This document shows, one piece after another, positions 42,962 through 52,190 of a stretch of DNA of 64,000 nt (position 1 is its first letter; every line of letters begins with the position of its first letter). This DNA is from Paenibacillus kyungheensis (GTDB lineage: Bacteria; Bacillota; Bacilli; Paenibacillales; Paenibacillaceae): NCBI RefSeq assembly GCF_028606985.1, contig NZ_CP117416.1, forward strand, positions 3,758,001 to 3,822,000. The letters run 5' to 3'. The notes under the pieces were generated by a model. It worked only from the letters and a program-made list of their open reading frames with translations. It was not told the origin of the DNA and ran no database searches. The position numbers were made by a program, and so were the translations under genes.

Positions 42962-43750
42962 ATGAAATTAATATCTTGGAATGTAAATGGACTGCGTGCC
43001 GCCGTAAAAAAAGGATTTAATGAGTATTTTGATCAGATGGATGCTGATATTTTCTGTATCCAAGAATCCAAGTTGCAAGCCGGTCAGATTGAACTGGATC
43101 ATGGGGATCGGTATCAACAATACTGGAATTATGCTGTCAAAAAAGGATATTCTGGCACAGCTATTTTTACCAAAATCGCACCTCTTTCTGTTCATTACGG
43201 GCTAGAAGAGAATTTTGAAGAAGAAGGTCGGATGATCACGTTAGAATTTCAACATTTCTACCTTGTGAATGTCTATACCCCTAATGCCAAACGTGACTTA
43301 ACACGCCTCCCGTATCGTTTAAAATGGGAAGATCGCTTTCGTCAATATGTTCAGCAATTGGATCAGGTCAAGCCAGTTATTATTTGCGGGGATCTCAATG
43401 TGGCTCATCTTGATATCGATGTCAAAAATGCCAAGTCTAATCATGGCAATTCAGGCTTCACGACTGAAGAACGCGGTAAAATGACTGAATTGTTGAACAC
43501 TGGCTTTATCGATACATTCCGTTATTTCTACCCAGATACTACTGATGTATATAGCTGGTGGTCGTATATGTCCAAAGTACGTGAGCGTAATATCGGATGG
43601 CGGATTGATTATTTTATAGCTTCTGCACGTCTAGCTCCTTATCTTGCTGATGCTTCAATAGATCATCAGATTATGGGTAGCGATCATTGCCCGATTATTT
43701 TGCAGATAAATGATTTTACAGATGTGCCTGCAAACTCTTCAGTACAATAA
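42962..43750 (+). CDS. exoA: Exodeoxyribonuclease III / AP endonuclease
   Basis: A 262-aa enzyme of the ExoA/APE1 family; removes abasic sites in base-excision repair. MKLISWNVNGLRAAVKKGF, QESKLQ (metal Glu), GDLNVAH, SWWSYM...NIGWRIDY and the catalytic GSDHCP are all present. Length matches B. subtilis ExoA (252) and its sequence is close. AAAGGAGG lies upstream of the ATG. It may be transcribed with the PstS-like gene 62 nt downstream. Confidence 0.94.
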   Translation: MKLISWNVNGLRAAVKKGFNEYFDQMDADIFCIQESKLQAGQIELDHGDRYQQYWNYAVKKGYSGTAIFTKIAPLSVHYGLEENFEEEGRMITLEFQHFYLVNVYTPNAKRDLTRLPYRLKWEDRFRQYVQQLDQVKPVIICGDLNVAHLDIDVKNAKSNHGNSGFTTEERGKMTELLNTGFIDTFRYFYPDTTDVYSWWSYMSKVRERNIGWRIDYFIASARLAPYLADASIDHQIMGSDHCPIILQINDFTDVPANSSVQ

Positions 43751-43812
43751 ATGCCAAGCTGAAAATAGGATGCACACAGAGTGGTGAATAGGATTGTAAA
43801 GGAGGATTTGGA

Positions 43813-45015
43813 TTGAAAAGAGACAGAGTTGATCATTTTTTTGCAAGCTTTGGAGCTATTTTAGCTATACTATTTCTAGCTGTTGTAGGATTGGTGGGAG
43901 TTGCACTATTTAGCAATATGCAAAAGTTTTATATCCCTTTTATTATAGTGATCGCAGGTCTTATGATTATCGCAGTCATTCTTAGCAATATTCAGCCGAT
44001 TGCTCGCCATCGCTTTTTTCCAATAGGGGTCAAGCTTTGTCTGGGATTGTTTGTTGTGATTGCTATTGGATATCATGTGAATCGTGCTTATGATCAACAT
44101 CTGATTGTGAGTGAACAAGATGTAAATGTAGATGATTATCGTCCGTTTGCAGATCATAGCAAAGTATCAACACTGGACAACCCTTCTACCTATACATTGT
44201 CTGCTCAGGATCAATTACCGGTGCTTGATGGTGCAACTGCTTTATATCCACTCTACTCTGCATTTGTCAAAGCTGTCTATCCTGCTCAAGATTATGAGCC
44301 TGATGATGCGAAAAGTATTGTTCGGATTACAGGGACAGGCAAAGCATACCAACGCTTAATCAATCACAATGTAGATATAATCTTTGCTGCTGCTCCATCC
44401 AAAGAACAGCAGAAATCAGCTCAAGCTAAAGGATTACAATTGAATATGCAACCGATTGGGCGAGAAGCTTTTGTATTTTTTGTACATAAAAATAATCCTG
44501 TACATAGTCTGACTTCTACACAGATCAAGCAGATTTATACCGGTGAAATTACCAACTGGAAGCAAGTAGGTGGCAATGACGATCCCATCCGAGCATTTCA
44601 ACGTCCTGAAGATAGCGGAAGTCAAGCAATGTTACGACGCTGGATGGGTGATCAGCAACCGATGACTCCGATTGTCGATGATGTGGCTTCAGGAATGGGC
44701 GGTATTATCGAACAGACCGCAGATTATCGTAATTACAAAAACGCAATTGGCTATTCGTTTCACTATTTTGCAACACAAATGAATGCCAATGATGATATCC
44801 GTCTACTCGCTATAGATGGTGTGTATCCAGATGTAGCATCAATTCGGGATGAGAAGTATCCGATTATTACTCCTTTTTATGCGATTACTGCTTCGTCTCG
44901 TAAAAAAGATACAACATCTTCGGTCAATCCCAATATTCAACCTTTTATAAATTGGATTTTATCCGAGCAAGGTCAGCTATTGGTGAAAAAGACAGGATAT
45001 TTTCCGATTCGATAA
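43813..45015 (+). CDS. PstS-like binding domain with three N-terminal membrane helices
   Basis: A 400-aa membrane protein starting at TTG, 7 nt after GGAGG. Three N-terminal helices (about 10-32, 38-58, 70-90) anchor it. Residues 130-400 are a phosphate-binding-protein-like fold: DGATALYPLYSAFV, VDIIFAAAPSKEQQ, FVFFVHKNNPVHSLT, QIYTGEITNWKQVGG, GSQAMLRRWMG. These are the class features of PstS proteins. The multi-helix anchor instead of a lipobox is unusual, and there are no pstCAB genes nearby. It may sense rather than import anions. Confidence 0.78.
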   Translation: MKRDRVDHFFASFGAILAILFLAVVGLVGVALFSNMQKFYIPFIIVIAGLMIIAVILSNIQPIARHRFFPIGVKLCLGLFVVIAIGYHVNRAYDQHLIVSEQDVNVDDYRPFADHSKVSTLDNPSTYTLSAQDQLPVLDGATALYPLYSAFVKAVYPAQDYEPDDAKSIVRITGTGKAYQRLINHNVDIIFAAAPSKEQQKSAQAKGLQLNMQPIGREAFVFFVHKNNPVHSLTSTQIKQIYTGEITNWKQVGGNDDPIRAFQRPEDSGSQAMLRRWMGDQQPMTPIVDDVASGMGGIIEQTADYRNYKNAIGYSFHYFATQMNANDDIRLLAIDGVYPDVASIRDEKYPIITPFYAITASSRKKDTTSSVNPNIQPFINWILSEQGQLLVKKTGYFPIR

Positions 45016-45106
45016 AGGTGCTCTCCCTCTATTTCAAGAAAATATACAAGTTCTCTCTACTTTTCATTGTGATGATGTGCTTTTAAAGATATACTATCGA
45101 TGAGGA

Positions 45107-45121
45107 TGATAATCATTGTCA
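45107..45121. promoter_or_regulatory. Fur box
   Basis: TGATAATCATTGTCA matches the 15-bp Fur consensus TGATAATNATTATCA with one difference. It lies 25 nt before the lipoprotein start. Confidence 0.8.
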
Positions 45122-45146
45122 ACAACTTGGTGGAGGGAACACACAA

Positions 45147-46127
45147 ATGAATCGAAAGACTGCTTACTCTGCAACAGCTATTTTATTAAGTCTGGTGTTA
45201 CTATTAAGTGCTTGTTCTTCAAGTACATCTACAACAGCACCAGCAACAAGTACTGAAAACACAGCCACTACAGAATCAACTGCTACAGAACGGACATTAA
45301 CAGATGCGATCGGTAACAAAGTCACTGTACCTGCTAATCCGCAACGTATACTGGCTTCTTACCTTGAAGATCCTCTTGTAGCTCTAGGCGTTACACCTGT
45401 TGCTCAATGGGCAATTGGTGAAGGCAATACACAAGGTTATTTGCAAAAGCAGTTAGCTAACGTTCCACCGATTGATTCTACACTTCCTTATGAAGCTGTG
45501 CTGAATACCAATCCTGATCTGATCTTGATGGATAGCGCAGAAATGGTAGCTGGCGATAAATATGCGCAATACAATCAGATTGCTCCTACGTATGTAGTCG
45601 GCAAAGCGCAAAACAACGATTGGCGTCAAGAGTTACTAACGATTGGCGATGTACTTGGCAAAAGCGATCAAGCTAAAAAAGTATTAGCTGATTATGAGAC
45701 CAAAGCCAAATCCGCCAAAGAACAATTGCAACAGCAAATCGGTAGCGAGTCTGCTGCGGCTCTATGGGTAACTGGCAAAAGTATCTATGTAGTCAGTCGT
45801 AATTTATCCAGTGGAGATGTACTTTATAACGATCTAGGCTTAACCGCTCCTGCGGTGGTAGAGGAAATTTCCAAATCAGGAGAAGCGAACTGGCAAGCGA
45901 TTTCGTTAGAAAAGTTAACAGATCTGGATGCTGATTATTTATTTTTGATTAATAGTACCGAAAAGTCTAAAGAAGAAATCACTAGCCCTGCGGTATGGCA
46001 AAACATCCCTGCTGTTAAAAAAGGGCATGTGTACGATTTTAGCGCTGATTCTAGCTGGTTATATACAGGTGCTATTGCGAACGGTCAAATGATCGATGAC
46101 GTGCTTGCAAGTGTACTGAAAAAGTAA
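45147..46127 (+). CDS. Iron-siderophore ABC transporter substrate-binding lipoprotein
   Basis: A 326-aa lipoprotein; signal peptide ending LLSAC (Cys near 23). A class III binding-protein fold follows: RILASYLEDPLVALGVTPVAQ, LNTNPDLILMD, LGKSDQAKKVLADYETKAKSAKEQLQ, LTDLDADYLFLIN. It is a second iron-siderophore-type receptor, with the YfmC/YhfQ-like pattern. GGAGGG precedes ATG. A Fur box overlaps the promoter region. No permease or ATPase genes are adjacent; like the lipoprotein at 14982 it seems an orphan receptor. Confidence 0.88.
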   Translation: MNRKTAYSATAILLSLVLLLSACSSSTSTTAPATSTENTATTESTATERTLTDAIGNKVTVPANPQRILASYLEDPLVALGVTPVAQWAIGEGNTQGYLQKQLANVPPIDSTLPYEAVLNTNPDLILMDSAEMVAGDKYAQYNQIAPTYVVGKAQNNDWRQELLTIGDVLGKSDQAKKVLADYETKAKSAKEQLQQQIGSESAAALWVTGKSIYVVSRNLSSGDVLYNDLGLTAPAVVEEISKSGEANWQAISLEKLTDLDADYLFLINSTEKSKEEITSPAVWQNIPAVKKGHVYDFSADSSWLYTGAIANGQMIDDVLASVLKK

Positions 46128-46164
46128 AAAAAGAAGAAGCAGATTTGTTCTGCTTCTTCTTTTT
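46128..46164. terminator. Terminator of the lipoprotein gene
   Basis: A perfect 16-bp stem, AAAAAGAAGAAGCAGA with its complement, around a 5-nt loop. It starts immediately after the stop codon and works in both directions with the convergent GH43 gene. Confidence 0.85.
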
Positions 46165-46197
46165 GTTATAGTTTGTCGTGTTTATATGACTAAACGT

Positions 46198-47679
46198 TTA
46201 ATTCACTCGTTCAAAAATCCACTGTTGTATCGTATTATTCAGATCGCTCCATTGTTTGACATCGCCACCATCATCCAAACTTCCATTGGTCACATCTAGT
46301 AATTTGCCACTATTACGATTTTTAATTTCAAAATATTGATTCTGTGTCGGGGTAAAGCTCCATTGTTGACTGGTCGCGCCTGTTGAAGCAAATTGTGCAA
46401 CATCTGCTCCATCTGCTGTGCTTGCTCCGGTTACTCCAGCTAACCGCCCACTATGACTGGCTCGCAAGTTAAAAAATCCACCAGATACAGGATCAAGCGC
46501 CCATCGTTGATCTCCTGTACCATTGTATGTCCATTGCAGAATATTAGCGCCTTCTGCGGTAGAAGCATTGAATACAGCCAATACTTTACTGCTGTTTTTA
46601 TTTTTAATACGGTACAAAATATCGCCTGTACCTTCACCAGAAGGACGAGTAACTGCTGTAGCAGAACTTACCGGTGATCCCAACACAGGAGTATCTCCAT
46701 TCCAACTTATTTTCTGAATACGAGTCGTTCGTTGTTCTGCACATCCTTGACCTGAACCATCATTGGCATGGTAGACGATCCAATCTTCTTTGCCGTCTGG
46801 TGATTTGACAAAGCTATTATGACCGGGTCCAAAAACAGTATTTGTTTTCTGAAAAACAGGATTAGCACTTTTCGTCCAGTTGCTAGCAACGGTTAGATCA
46901 GCAGTAAGATTAGCACTGAGTAGACCTAACTTGTAATCATCTGTCCAACATCCACTGGCTGAAAAGGTTAGATTGACTTTGGAGCCATGCGTAATAAAAG
47001 CAGGAGCTTCATTCACTGTTCCACCGGAAGTCTCCCATGCATACGTGGGACTAGAAATAATAGTTGCTTTGCCTTGAATCGCTGTAGGGCTACTCATTTT
47101 GGCAATAGCGATCTGTTGCGGTTGGTTCGGAGCGATCTGTGACCATGCGATATATAATTGTCCATTGATGTTAGCCACCGTATGGTCGATCGACCACCAA
47201 TCATTGCTATCTTTCAATTTAATCGGTGCCGACCATGTGCCTTGTAACGGATTCGCACTGGTATTTTTAATCACCCACATCCGTTGATTCGGTGTACCTG
47301 TTTCACTACTTCCTGCTGAAAAATACAGATACCATGCGCCATCAATATAATTTAATTCCGGTGCCCAAATATTGCTAGAATAGCAATTAGCGCCTATACA
47401 GTTCGCTGTTGACCTGGTAAACACTGTTTTGCGCTCTCCATTTCCGATTCCGCTTAATGAAGAAGAACGAGTAATATCTATTTTGTCCCAATTCTGCGAC
47501 GTATGCACAAAATAATAATAACCATCGGTATGCTTCATAACAAAAGGATCGGCCGATGAGTAAGGTGCTACTGGATTAATAAATGTGGTCGATGCAGCTT
47601 GTGCTTGAACAGGTAAAACCGTTAATAGAAGCAAAACAAACACTAATACAGATATTATATAAACATTCTTATTTAACAT
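46198..47679 (-). CDS. Secreted GH43 glycosidase (arabinosidase/arabinanase type) with ricin-like lectin domain
   Basis: A 493-aa secreted enzyme. Signal peptide residues 1-29 (QAQA-AS). GH43 five-blade propeller about 30-340: general-base Asp in YSSADPFVM, pKa-modulating Asp in SIDHTVA, acid Glu in VNEAPAFI. Residues 350-493 are a ricin-type beta-trefoil with three QxW-type units (DQRWALD, SQQWSFT, IQQWIFE), probably a CBM13-like glycan binder. Likely attacks arabinan or arabinoxylan side chains outside the cell. AAGGGGG precedes the ATG. A perfect cre site upstream implies CcpA repression. Confidence 0.88.
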   Translation of the reverse strand: MLNKNVYIISVLVFVLLLLTVLPVQAQAASTTFINPVAPYSSADPFVMKHTDGYYYFVHTSQNWDKIDITRSSSLSGIGNGERKTVFTRSTANCIGANCYSSNIWAPELNYIDGAWYLYFSAGSSETGTPNQRMWVIKNTSANPLQGTWSAPIKLKDSNDWWSIDHTVANINGQLYIAWSQIAPNQPQQIAIAKMSSPTAIQGKATIISSPTYAWETSGGTVNEAPAFITHGSKVNLTFSASGCWTDDYKLGLLSANLTADLTVASNWTKSANPVFQKTNTVFGPGHNSFVKSPDGKEDWIVYHANDGSGQGCAEQRTTRIQKISWNGDTPVLGSPVSSATAVTRPSGEGTGDILYRIKNKNSSKVLAVFNASTAEGANILQWTYNGTGDQRWALDPVSGGFFNLRASHSGRLAGVTGASTADGADVAQFASTGATSQQWSFTPTQNQYFEIKNRNSGKLLDVTNGSLDDGGDVKQWSDLNNTIQQWIFERVN

Positions 47680-47712
47680 TAATATTCCCCCTTATTATTT
47701 AATCTTTTATAT

Positions 47713-47726
47713 TGTAAGCGCTATCA
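47713..47726. promoter_or_regulatory. CcpA cre site upstream of the GH43 gene
   Basis: TGTAAGCGCTATCA matches the cre consensus TGWAANCGNTNWCA at every position. It lies 34 nt before the ATG, where it would block transcription of the glycosidase when preferred sugars are present. Confidence 0.8.
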
Positions 47727-47860
47727 TTATTTCGCACAATATAAGGATATAGCACTGCATATTTAAATTCATTTCTCATGCTCACATTCTGGTGTAATAT
47801 AGATAGTCTGAACGAACGATATATATATAGTGTGTGTATTTATGAAGGAGGATTGGAACG

Positions 47861-49207
47861 TTGAACGTCAAAGAAGAAGCTTCATTGCAGAAAAAATTAC
47901 GTCCACGTCATATTACATTTATGGCTATGGGTGGCGTGATCGGAACAGGGATTTTTAAAGGAAGTAGCGAAACGATAGGATTAGCAGGACCCGGGGTTAT
48001 TTTCACCTACATTTTCGCAGGTATATTGCTATTAGTAGTAATGGGTGCTATTGCTGAAATGGCTACCGTTTATCCTAATATGAATATGAAAGACTTTATC
48101 CGCCAAGCGTTTGACGAACGATTATCTTTTATTGTGGGCTGGTTGTACTGCTTTATGTGGTTATCGGTCTGTGTGATAGAAGTTATTGCTGCGGGTAGCT
48201 TTCTTCAGTACTGGATGCCTGATGTACCACTCTGGATACTCAGTCTAGCAAGTGCTGTTTTTATTTTGTTAATTAATACGATGAGTGTTGGTAATCTAGG
48301 CGAAGTTGAATTCTGGCTTGCAGGGATCAAAATAGGAATGATTATTATTTTTATCGTACTAGGTGGTTTGTTGTTATTTGGTATTATTCCTAGTGATCCT
48401 ACACCTTACTTGAGCAATTTTACAGCTCATGGTGGATTTTTCCCTAACGGGTGGACAGCTATTATATCTGCTTTGCTCGTCGTCATGTTCTCTTACGGTG
48501 GCTCTGAACTGATCGGACTGACATTAACCGAAACAGAAAATGCAGATAAAATTTTACCTAAAGTAGTAAAAAGTTTTATTTTGCGTGTTGTTTTATTCTA
48601 TACCTTACCGATTCTAGTCATCTGTGGATTGATTCCGTGGAACCAGCTTAGTGACCAGACCAGTCCATTTGTACAAGTATTATCTTCTACAGGGCTACAA
48701 GGTGCAGCTCATATTATGAACTTTATTCTGATTACAGCTGTATTGTCTGCTGCCAACTCTGGAATCTATGGAGCAACGCGGATGTTACATTCACTGGCTA
48801 CGAATAATGAAGCACCCAAAGCACTTGCCAAAACATCTGCAAAAGGAGTCCCTATCAACAGTCTGATTTTGTGTGCTGTTGTGCTTTTAGGTGGATCTAT
48901 GCTGGCTTATGTAGCACAGGATCAAGTATTCGGCATTTTGCTTGCAGTACCCGGCTTTGTCGTGTTGTTAGTATGGATTAGTATCTGTCTGTCTCAATTA
49001 AAATTAAGACGTTCTTATCCGACTCAACCTACATTCCGTATCTGGGGTTATCCTTATATTACAGGGATTACTACGCTGTGCCTGATGATTATTGCAGTGT
49101 TGTTTATATTTGATGCTAATAATCGAATCAGTATTGGAGCTTGCTTGATCTTCCTGGCTTTCCTGATTGTATGGTCTATCTTTAAGTTCCGCAAATCTGC
49201 TCATTAA
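47861..49207 (+). CDS. APC-superfamily amino acid permease
   Basis: A 448-aa membrane protein of 12 helices. The first helix unwinding motif GGVIGTGIFKGS (residues 24-35) and the conserved FSYGGSELIGLTLTE segment near 210 are AAT-type amino acid permease landmarks. Substrate unclear. TTG start, 9 nt after AAGGAGG. The next gene starts 72 nt after its end, so they may be co-transcribed. Confidence 0.9.
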   Translation: MNVKEEASLQKKLRPRHITFMAMGGVIGTGIFKGSSETIGLAGPGVIFTYIFAGILLLVVMGAIAEMATVYPNMNMKDFIRQAFDERLSFIVGWLYCFMWLSVCVIEVIAAGSFLQYWMPDVPLWILSLASAVFILLINTMSVGNLGEVEFWLAGIKIGMIIIFIVLGGLLLFGIIPSDPTPYLSNFTAHGGFFPNGWTAIISALLVVMFSYGGSELIGLTLTETENADKILPKVVKSFILRVVLFYTLPILVICGLIPWNQLSDQTSPFVQVLSSTGLQGAAHIMNFILITAVLSAANSGIYGATRMLHSLATNNEAPKALAKTSAKGVPINSLILCAVVLLGGSMLAYVAQDQVFGILLAVPGFVVLLVWISICLSQLKLRRSYPTQPTFRIWGYPYITGITTLCLMIIAVLFIFDANNRISIGACLIFLAFLIVWSIFKFRKSAH

Positions 49208-49278
49208 GTAGAATTGAACACGATGTAAAGATACATTAGACTAAAAATACAATCTTTTTGCTGGCAGGTGTCATACCA

Positions 49279-50421
49279 ATGTATCAATCTTATCTGTTTC
49301 CGATTGCCTATGCTTTTATCGCGTTTCCGTTTGTAGCTGCCTTATTTACATTGCCATTTCTGATTGTACAGTATCGCAAATATGGTTATATTCACAAAGT
49401 ACGTGCGATTACACTTTATTTGTTGTTACTGTATCTGATGAATGCTTTTTTTCTGGTGATTTTGCCTTTACCTTCTTCACGTCATAATCCAGCATTGGCT
49501 AATGGTGATCTACAATTGTTGCCATTGCAATTTGTATATGACTTTTTGAAAGAAACGTCGGTTTCGTTTGCGCATCCTTCTACTTACTGGCATATGTTTG
49601 TCGAGCGAGCTTTTTTACAAGTGATCTTTAATATTTTGCTGACTATACCGTTTGGGATGTTTTTGCGTTATTACTTTAGAGTGCGCTGGGTTAATGGATT
49701 GATCTTATCGTTTTTATTATCGCTTTTTTTCGAAACGACTCAATTGACCGGAATCTATGGTATTTATGATCATGCTTATCGGATATTCGATGTGGATGAT
49801 TTACTATGTAATACGCTAGGCGGTATGCTTGGATTTATGATTGCAGAATGGATTGCGAAGCGTCTACCCCGTATTGAACATCTAGACCTGCATATTGATC
49901 GCTCCAGTAAGCGTGTATCGTATACTCGCCGTGCTGTTGCTTTTATGATTGATCTATTTATCTGGTATACATTGATGATCTTGCTGACACTTAATGATGT
50001 TCCTGTTCCTTTTTGGATATCTAGTAGTATTTACTATATTCTTATTCCTTATTGGACACATGGAATTACGGTAGGAAAATGGATCGTCCGTATCTATGTA
50101 AGTAGCACACATCCTGATCATTCGAGAGTGTCTTTGCTAGCTTTGACGATTCGGTATGGTCTGCTGTACTGGGTATTTCTTGGGCTCAATAATATTCTTA
50201 GTGATACGATTGTTTTGCCAGATATTCATACTTTTTGGCGTGCGCTATGTAGTCTACTTTTATTTGTAATCGATATTAGTTTTTTGATGCATTTAATGTC
50301 TTGTTTTTTCCGCAAGGGATCATTGTTATTTTACGAAAAGCTCAGTCATACCAAGCAACATATTCAATGGCCAGAGTTAGAGCAACCTTCTGCTGATACC
50401 CAAAACAAACCAAATAGTTAA
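49279..50421 (+). CDS. VanZ-RDD fusion membrane protein
   Basis: A 380-aa membrane protein joining two families. Residues 1-200 are VanZ-like (LLPLQFVYDF, IPFGMFLRYYFRVRW, FDVDDLLCNTLGGMLGF). Residues 210-330 are an RDD domain (TRRAVAFMIDLFIWY with the family Arg-Asp pair). About eight to nine helices in total. This fusion is known from other Firmicutes but has no function. AGGTG lies 9 nt before the ATG at 49279; the earlier in-frame TTG has no SD. Confidence 0.82.
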   Translation: MYQSYLFPIAYAFIAFPFVAALFTLPFLIVQYRKYGYIHKVRAITLYLLLLYLMNAFFLVILPLPSSRHNPALANGDLQLLPLQFVYDFLKETSVSFAHPSTYWHMFVERAFLQVIFNILLTIPFGMFLRYYFRVRWVNGLILSFLLSLFFETTQLTGIYGIYDHAYRIFDVDDLLCNTLGGMLGFMIAEWIAKRLPRIEHLDLHIDRSSKRVSYTRRAVAFMIDLFIWYTLMILLTLNDVPVPFWISSSIYYILIPYWTHGITVGKWIVRIYVSSTHPDHSRVSLLALTIRYGLLYWVFLGLNNILSDTIVLPDIHTFWRALCSLLLFVIDISFLMHLMSCFFRKGSLLFYEKLSHTKQHIQWPELEQPSADTQNKPNS

Positions 50422-50430
50422 CTACACTAT

Positions 50431-50485
50431 AAAGACAGCTTGATATCACCGATCATTGGGATCTGTGTATATCTGAGCTGTCTTT
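50431..50485 (+). terminator. Terminator after the VanZ-RDD gene
   Basis: AAAGACAGCT and AGCTGTCTTT form a 10-bp stem around a long loop that contains a smaller hairpin. Confidence 0.65.
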
Positions 50486-50600
50486 ATTTGGGTGGTTGGT
50501 TTTATGATCGATACAACCATGTTACAATACATTTAATTATCTAAGTAGATTCTAATGGATTGTGTCTCTGGTGCGCAATAAAGAAGGCGGTTGATCATTT

Positions 50601-51359
50601 TTGATTTATATTATTAAGTTTTTGTATAGTTTTGTGCTTCCTCCCGGACTTTTTCTAGTATTATTATTCGGTATTGTAGTCTGGTTATGGAGAAGCCAGT
50701 TTAATGTAGCGATGGTGTTACTCGCTATTACTGTATTGTTATACATATCTTCGATTAGCATTGTTAGTAATTTTCTGATTGGTAGTCTAGAACGTCAATA
50801 TCCACAGCCCACTATTGCTGAACTTCAAGGAGATGTGATCGTTGTACTGGGTGCTGGAGCTTCCAAAGGTACACCTGATATCGATGGTACTGGTAATATG
50901 TATGGATCAGCAGGCAACCGTCTGATTACAGCTGCACGTCTACACCGGATTACAGGGTTACCGATTTTATTTTCAGGTGGTCAGGTTTTCTCAGATAGCG
51001 GTAATGAAGCTGATATTGCGAAGCGCCAGCTTTTAGGCATGGGTGTAGAAGAAAGTAAACTTATGGTCGAAAATCGTTCACTTAATACCGCTCAGAATGC
51101 TAACAATACCGCTGTTATATTAAAAGAAAAAGGATTGTCGCATCCGATATTGGTCACCTCTGGGTTCCATCTGCCACGCTCTGTGATGCAGTTCAAGCGT
51201 GTAGGATTAACGGTGCAACCTTTTCCAACCGATTATTGGGTAAGTCAGCCTTCGTCAATGTATTTCAGCAAATTTTACCCGTCAGCAAGCGCAATGTCTT
51301 CTACGGCTACAGCGATCAAAGAATATCTAGGTATGCTAGCTGTAAAAATAAAAAACTAA
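50601..51359 (+). CDS. YdcF/ElyC/SanA family (DUF218) membrane protein
   Basis: A 252-aa protein. Two N-terminal membrane helices (residues 2-27 and 33-52) precede a DUF218 domain: VIVVLGAGASKG, AARLHRITGLPILFSGG, VENRSLNTAQNA, ILVTSGFHLPRSV. The E. coli relatives ElyC and SanA affect envelope integrity and peptidoglycan or polysaccharide synthesis. TTG start with a weak GAAGGCGG site. Ends before a bidirectional terminator. Confidence 0.83.
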   Translation: MIYIIKFLYSFVLPPGLFLVLLFGIVVWLWRSQFNVAMVLLAITVLLYISSISIVSNFLIGSLERQYPQPTIAELQGDVIVVLGAGASKGTPDIDGTGNMYGSAGNRLITAARLHRITGLPILFSGGQVFSDSGNEADIAKRQLLGMGVEESKLMVENRSLNTAQNANNTAVILKEKGLSHPILVTSGFHLPRSVMQFKRVGLTVQPFPTDYWVSQPSSMYFSKFYPSASAMSSTATAIKEYLGMLAVKIKN

Positions 51360-51418
51360 CATTATCTTATATCAAGCTAATTTATCTTAATCAAGCTACT
51401 TGGGATTCAAACCATAGC

Positions 51419-51460
51419 AAAAAACCTCCTTGCACTGGATACGTGCTGAGGAGGTTTTTT
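51419..51460. terminator. Bidirectional terminator between YdcF and nitroreductase genes
   Basis: AAAAAACCTCCT and AGGAGGTTTTTT form a 12-bp stem. Confidence 0.85.
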
Positions 51461-51500
51461 CGTTTAGCTTATTTAGTATTCATGTCTACGTTGTAGACGA

Positions 51501-52148
51501 TTATTTCCACTCTGCTACTTTTTCTACAGGAAGACGACCTGAACCGTGACCTTCGCTGTCTGCTTTACCCATAGACAACAACATTACCGGTACATAACGA
51601 TCTTTTTCCATACCAAATGCTTCAGCAATTTTAGTTTTGTCATATCCACCGATAGCATTTGTATCATAACCATGGGCACGAGCAACCAACATCAATTGCA
51701 TTGCTACAAGACCGCTATCGATCAATGCGATATCTTTACGTGCAGCATCTGAAATATTTTCATAATACGCTTTAGCAAATGGAAGTTGTTGGTCTCTTAC
51801 ATCAGCAGGCATATGACCCGCTTCTACAGCAGCATTGAAGATTTCATCTGCATTTTCTTCATGACGAAGATCACCGAAAATAGCGATAACCGCAGAAGCT
51901 GTCTCTACTTGACGTTGATTAAACATCGCAAGTGGCAACAATGTAGCTTTAGCTTCGTCACTTTCGATCACTAGAAAACGCCAAGGTTGCAAGTTGATCG
52001 AAGATGGTGCACGTGTAGCTTCTGCCAAAATTTCAGTCATTTCTTCGCGGCTAATTTTTACAGTTGGATCGTATTTTTTAATCGAACGACGCTCTAAAGC
52101 AATTTTGTTAAAATCATTTGTTTTTGTAATTTGGTTTACAGTATTCAT
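51501..52148 (-). CDS. Nitroreductase family protein
   Basis: A 215-aa FMN-dependent NAD(P)H nitroreductase of the YdgI/YodC type. The FMN-contacting ERRSIKKYDP near residue 19, APSSINLQPWRFLV near 50 and GGYDKTKIAEAFG near 168 are typical. It acts on nitro compounds, quinones or other electrophiles. AAAGGAG lies 7 nt before ATG. The MarR gene lies 42 nt upstream on the same strand, so they probably form an operon under autorepression. Confidence 0.9.
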   Translation of the reverse strand: MNTVNQITKTNDFNKIALERRSIKKYDPTVKISREEMTEILAEATRAPSSINLQPWRFLVIESDEAKATLLPLAMFNQRQVETASAVIAIFGDLRHEENADEIFNAAVEAGHMPADVRDQQLPFAKAYYENISDAARKDIALIDSGLVAMQLMLVARAHGYDTNAIGGYDKTKIAEAFGMEKDRYVPVMLLSMGKADSEGHGSGRLPVEKVAEWK

Positions 52149-52190
52149 GGGAAAACTCCTTTAAATGTAAGTTATAATTATATTTTTTAT

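Noticed and set aside
43020-43205. Overlapping ORFs in exoA
   Set aside because: exoA is full-length and conserved in its own frame; the others are incidental.
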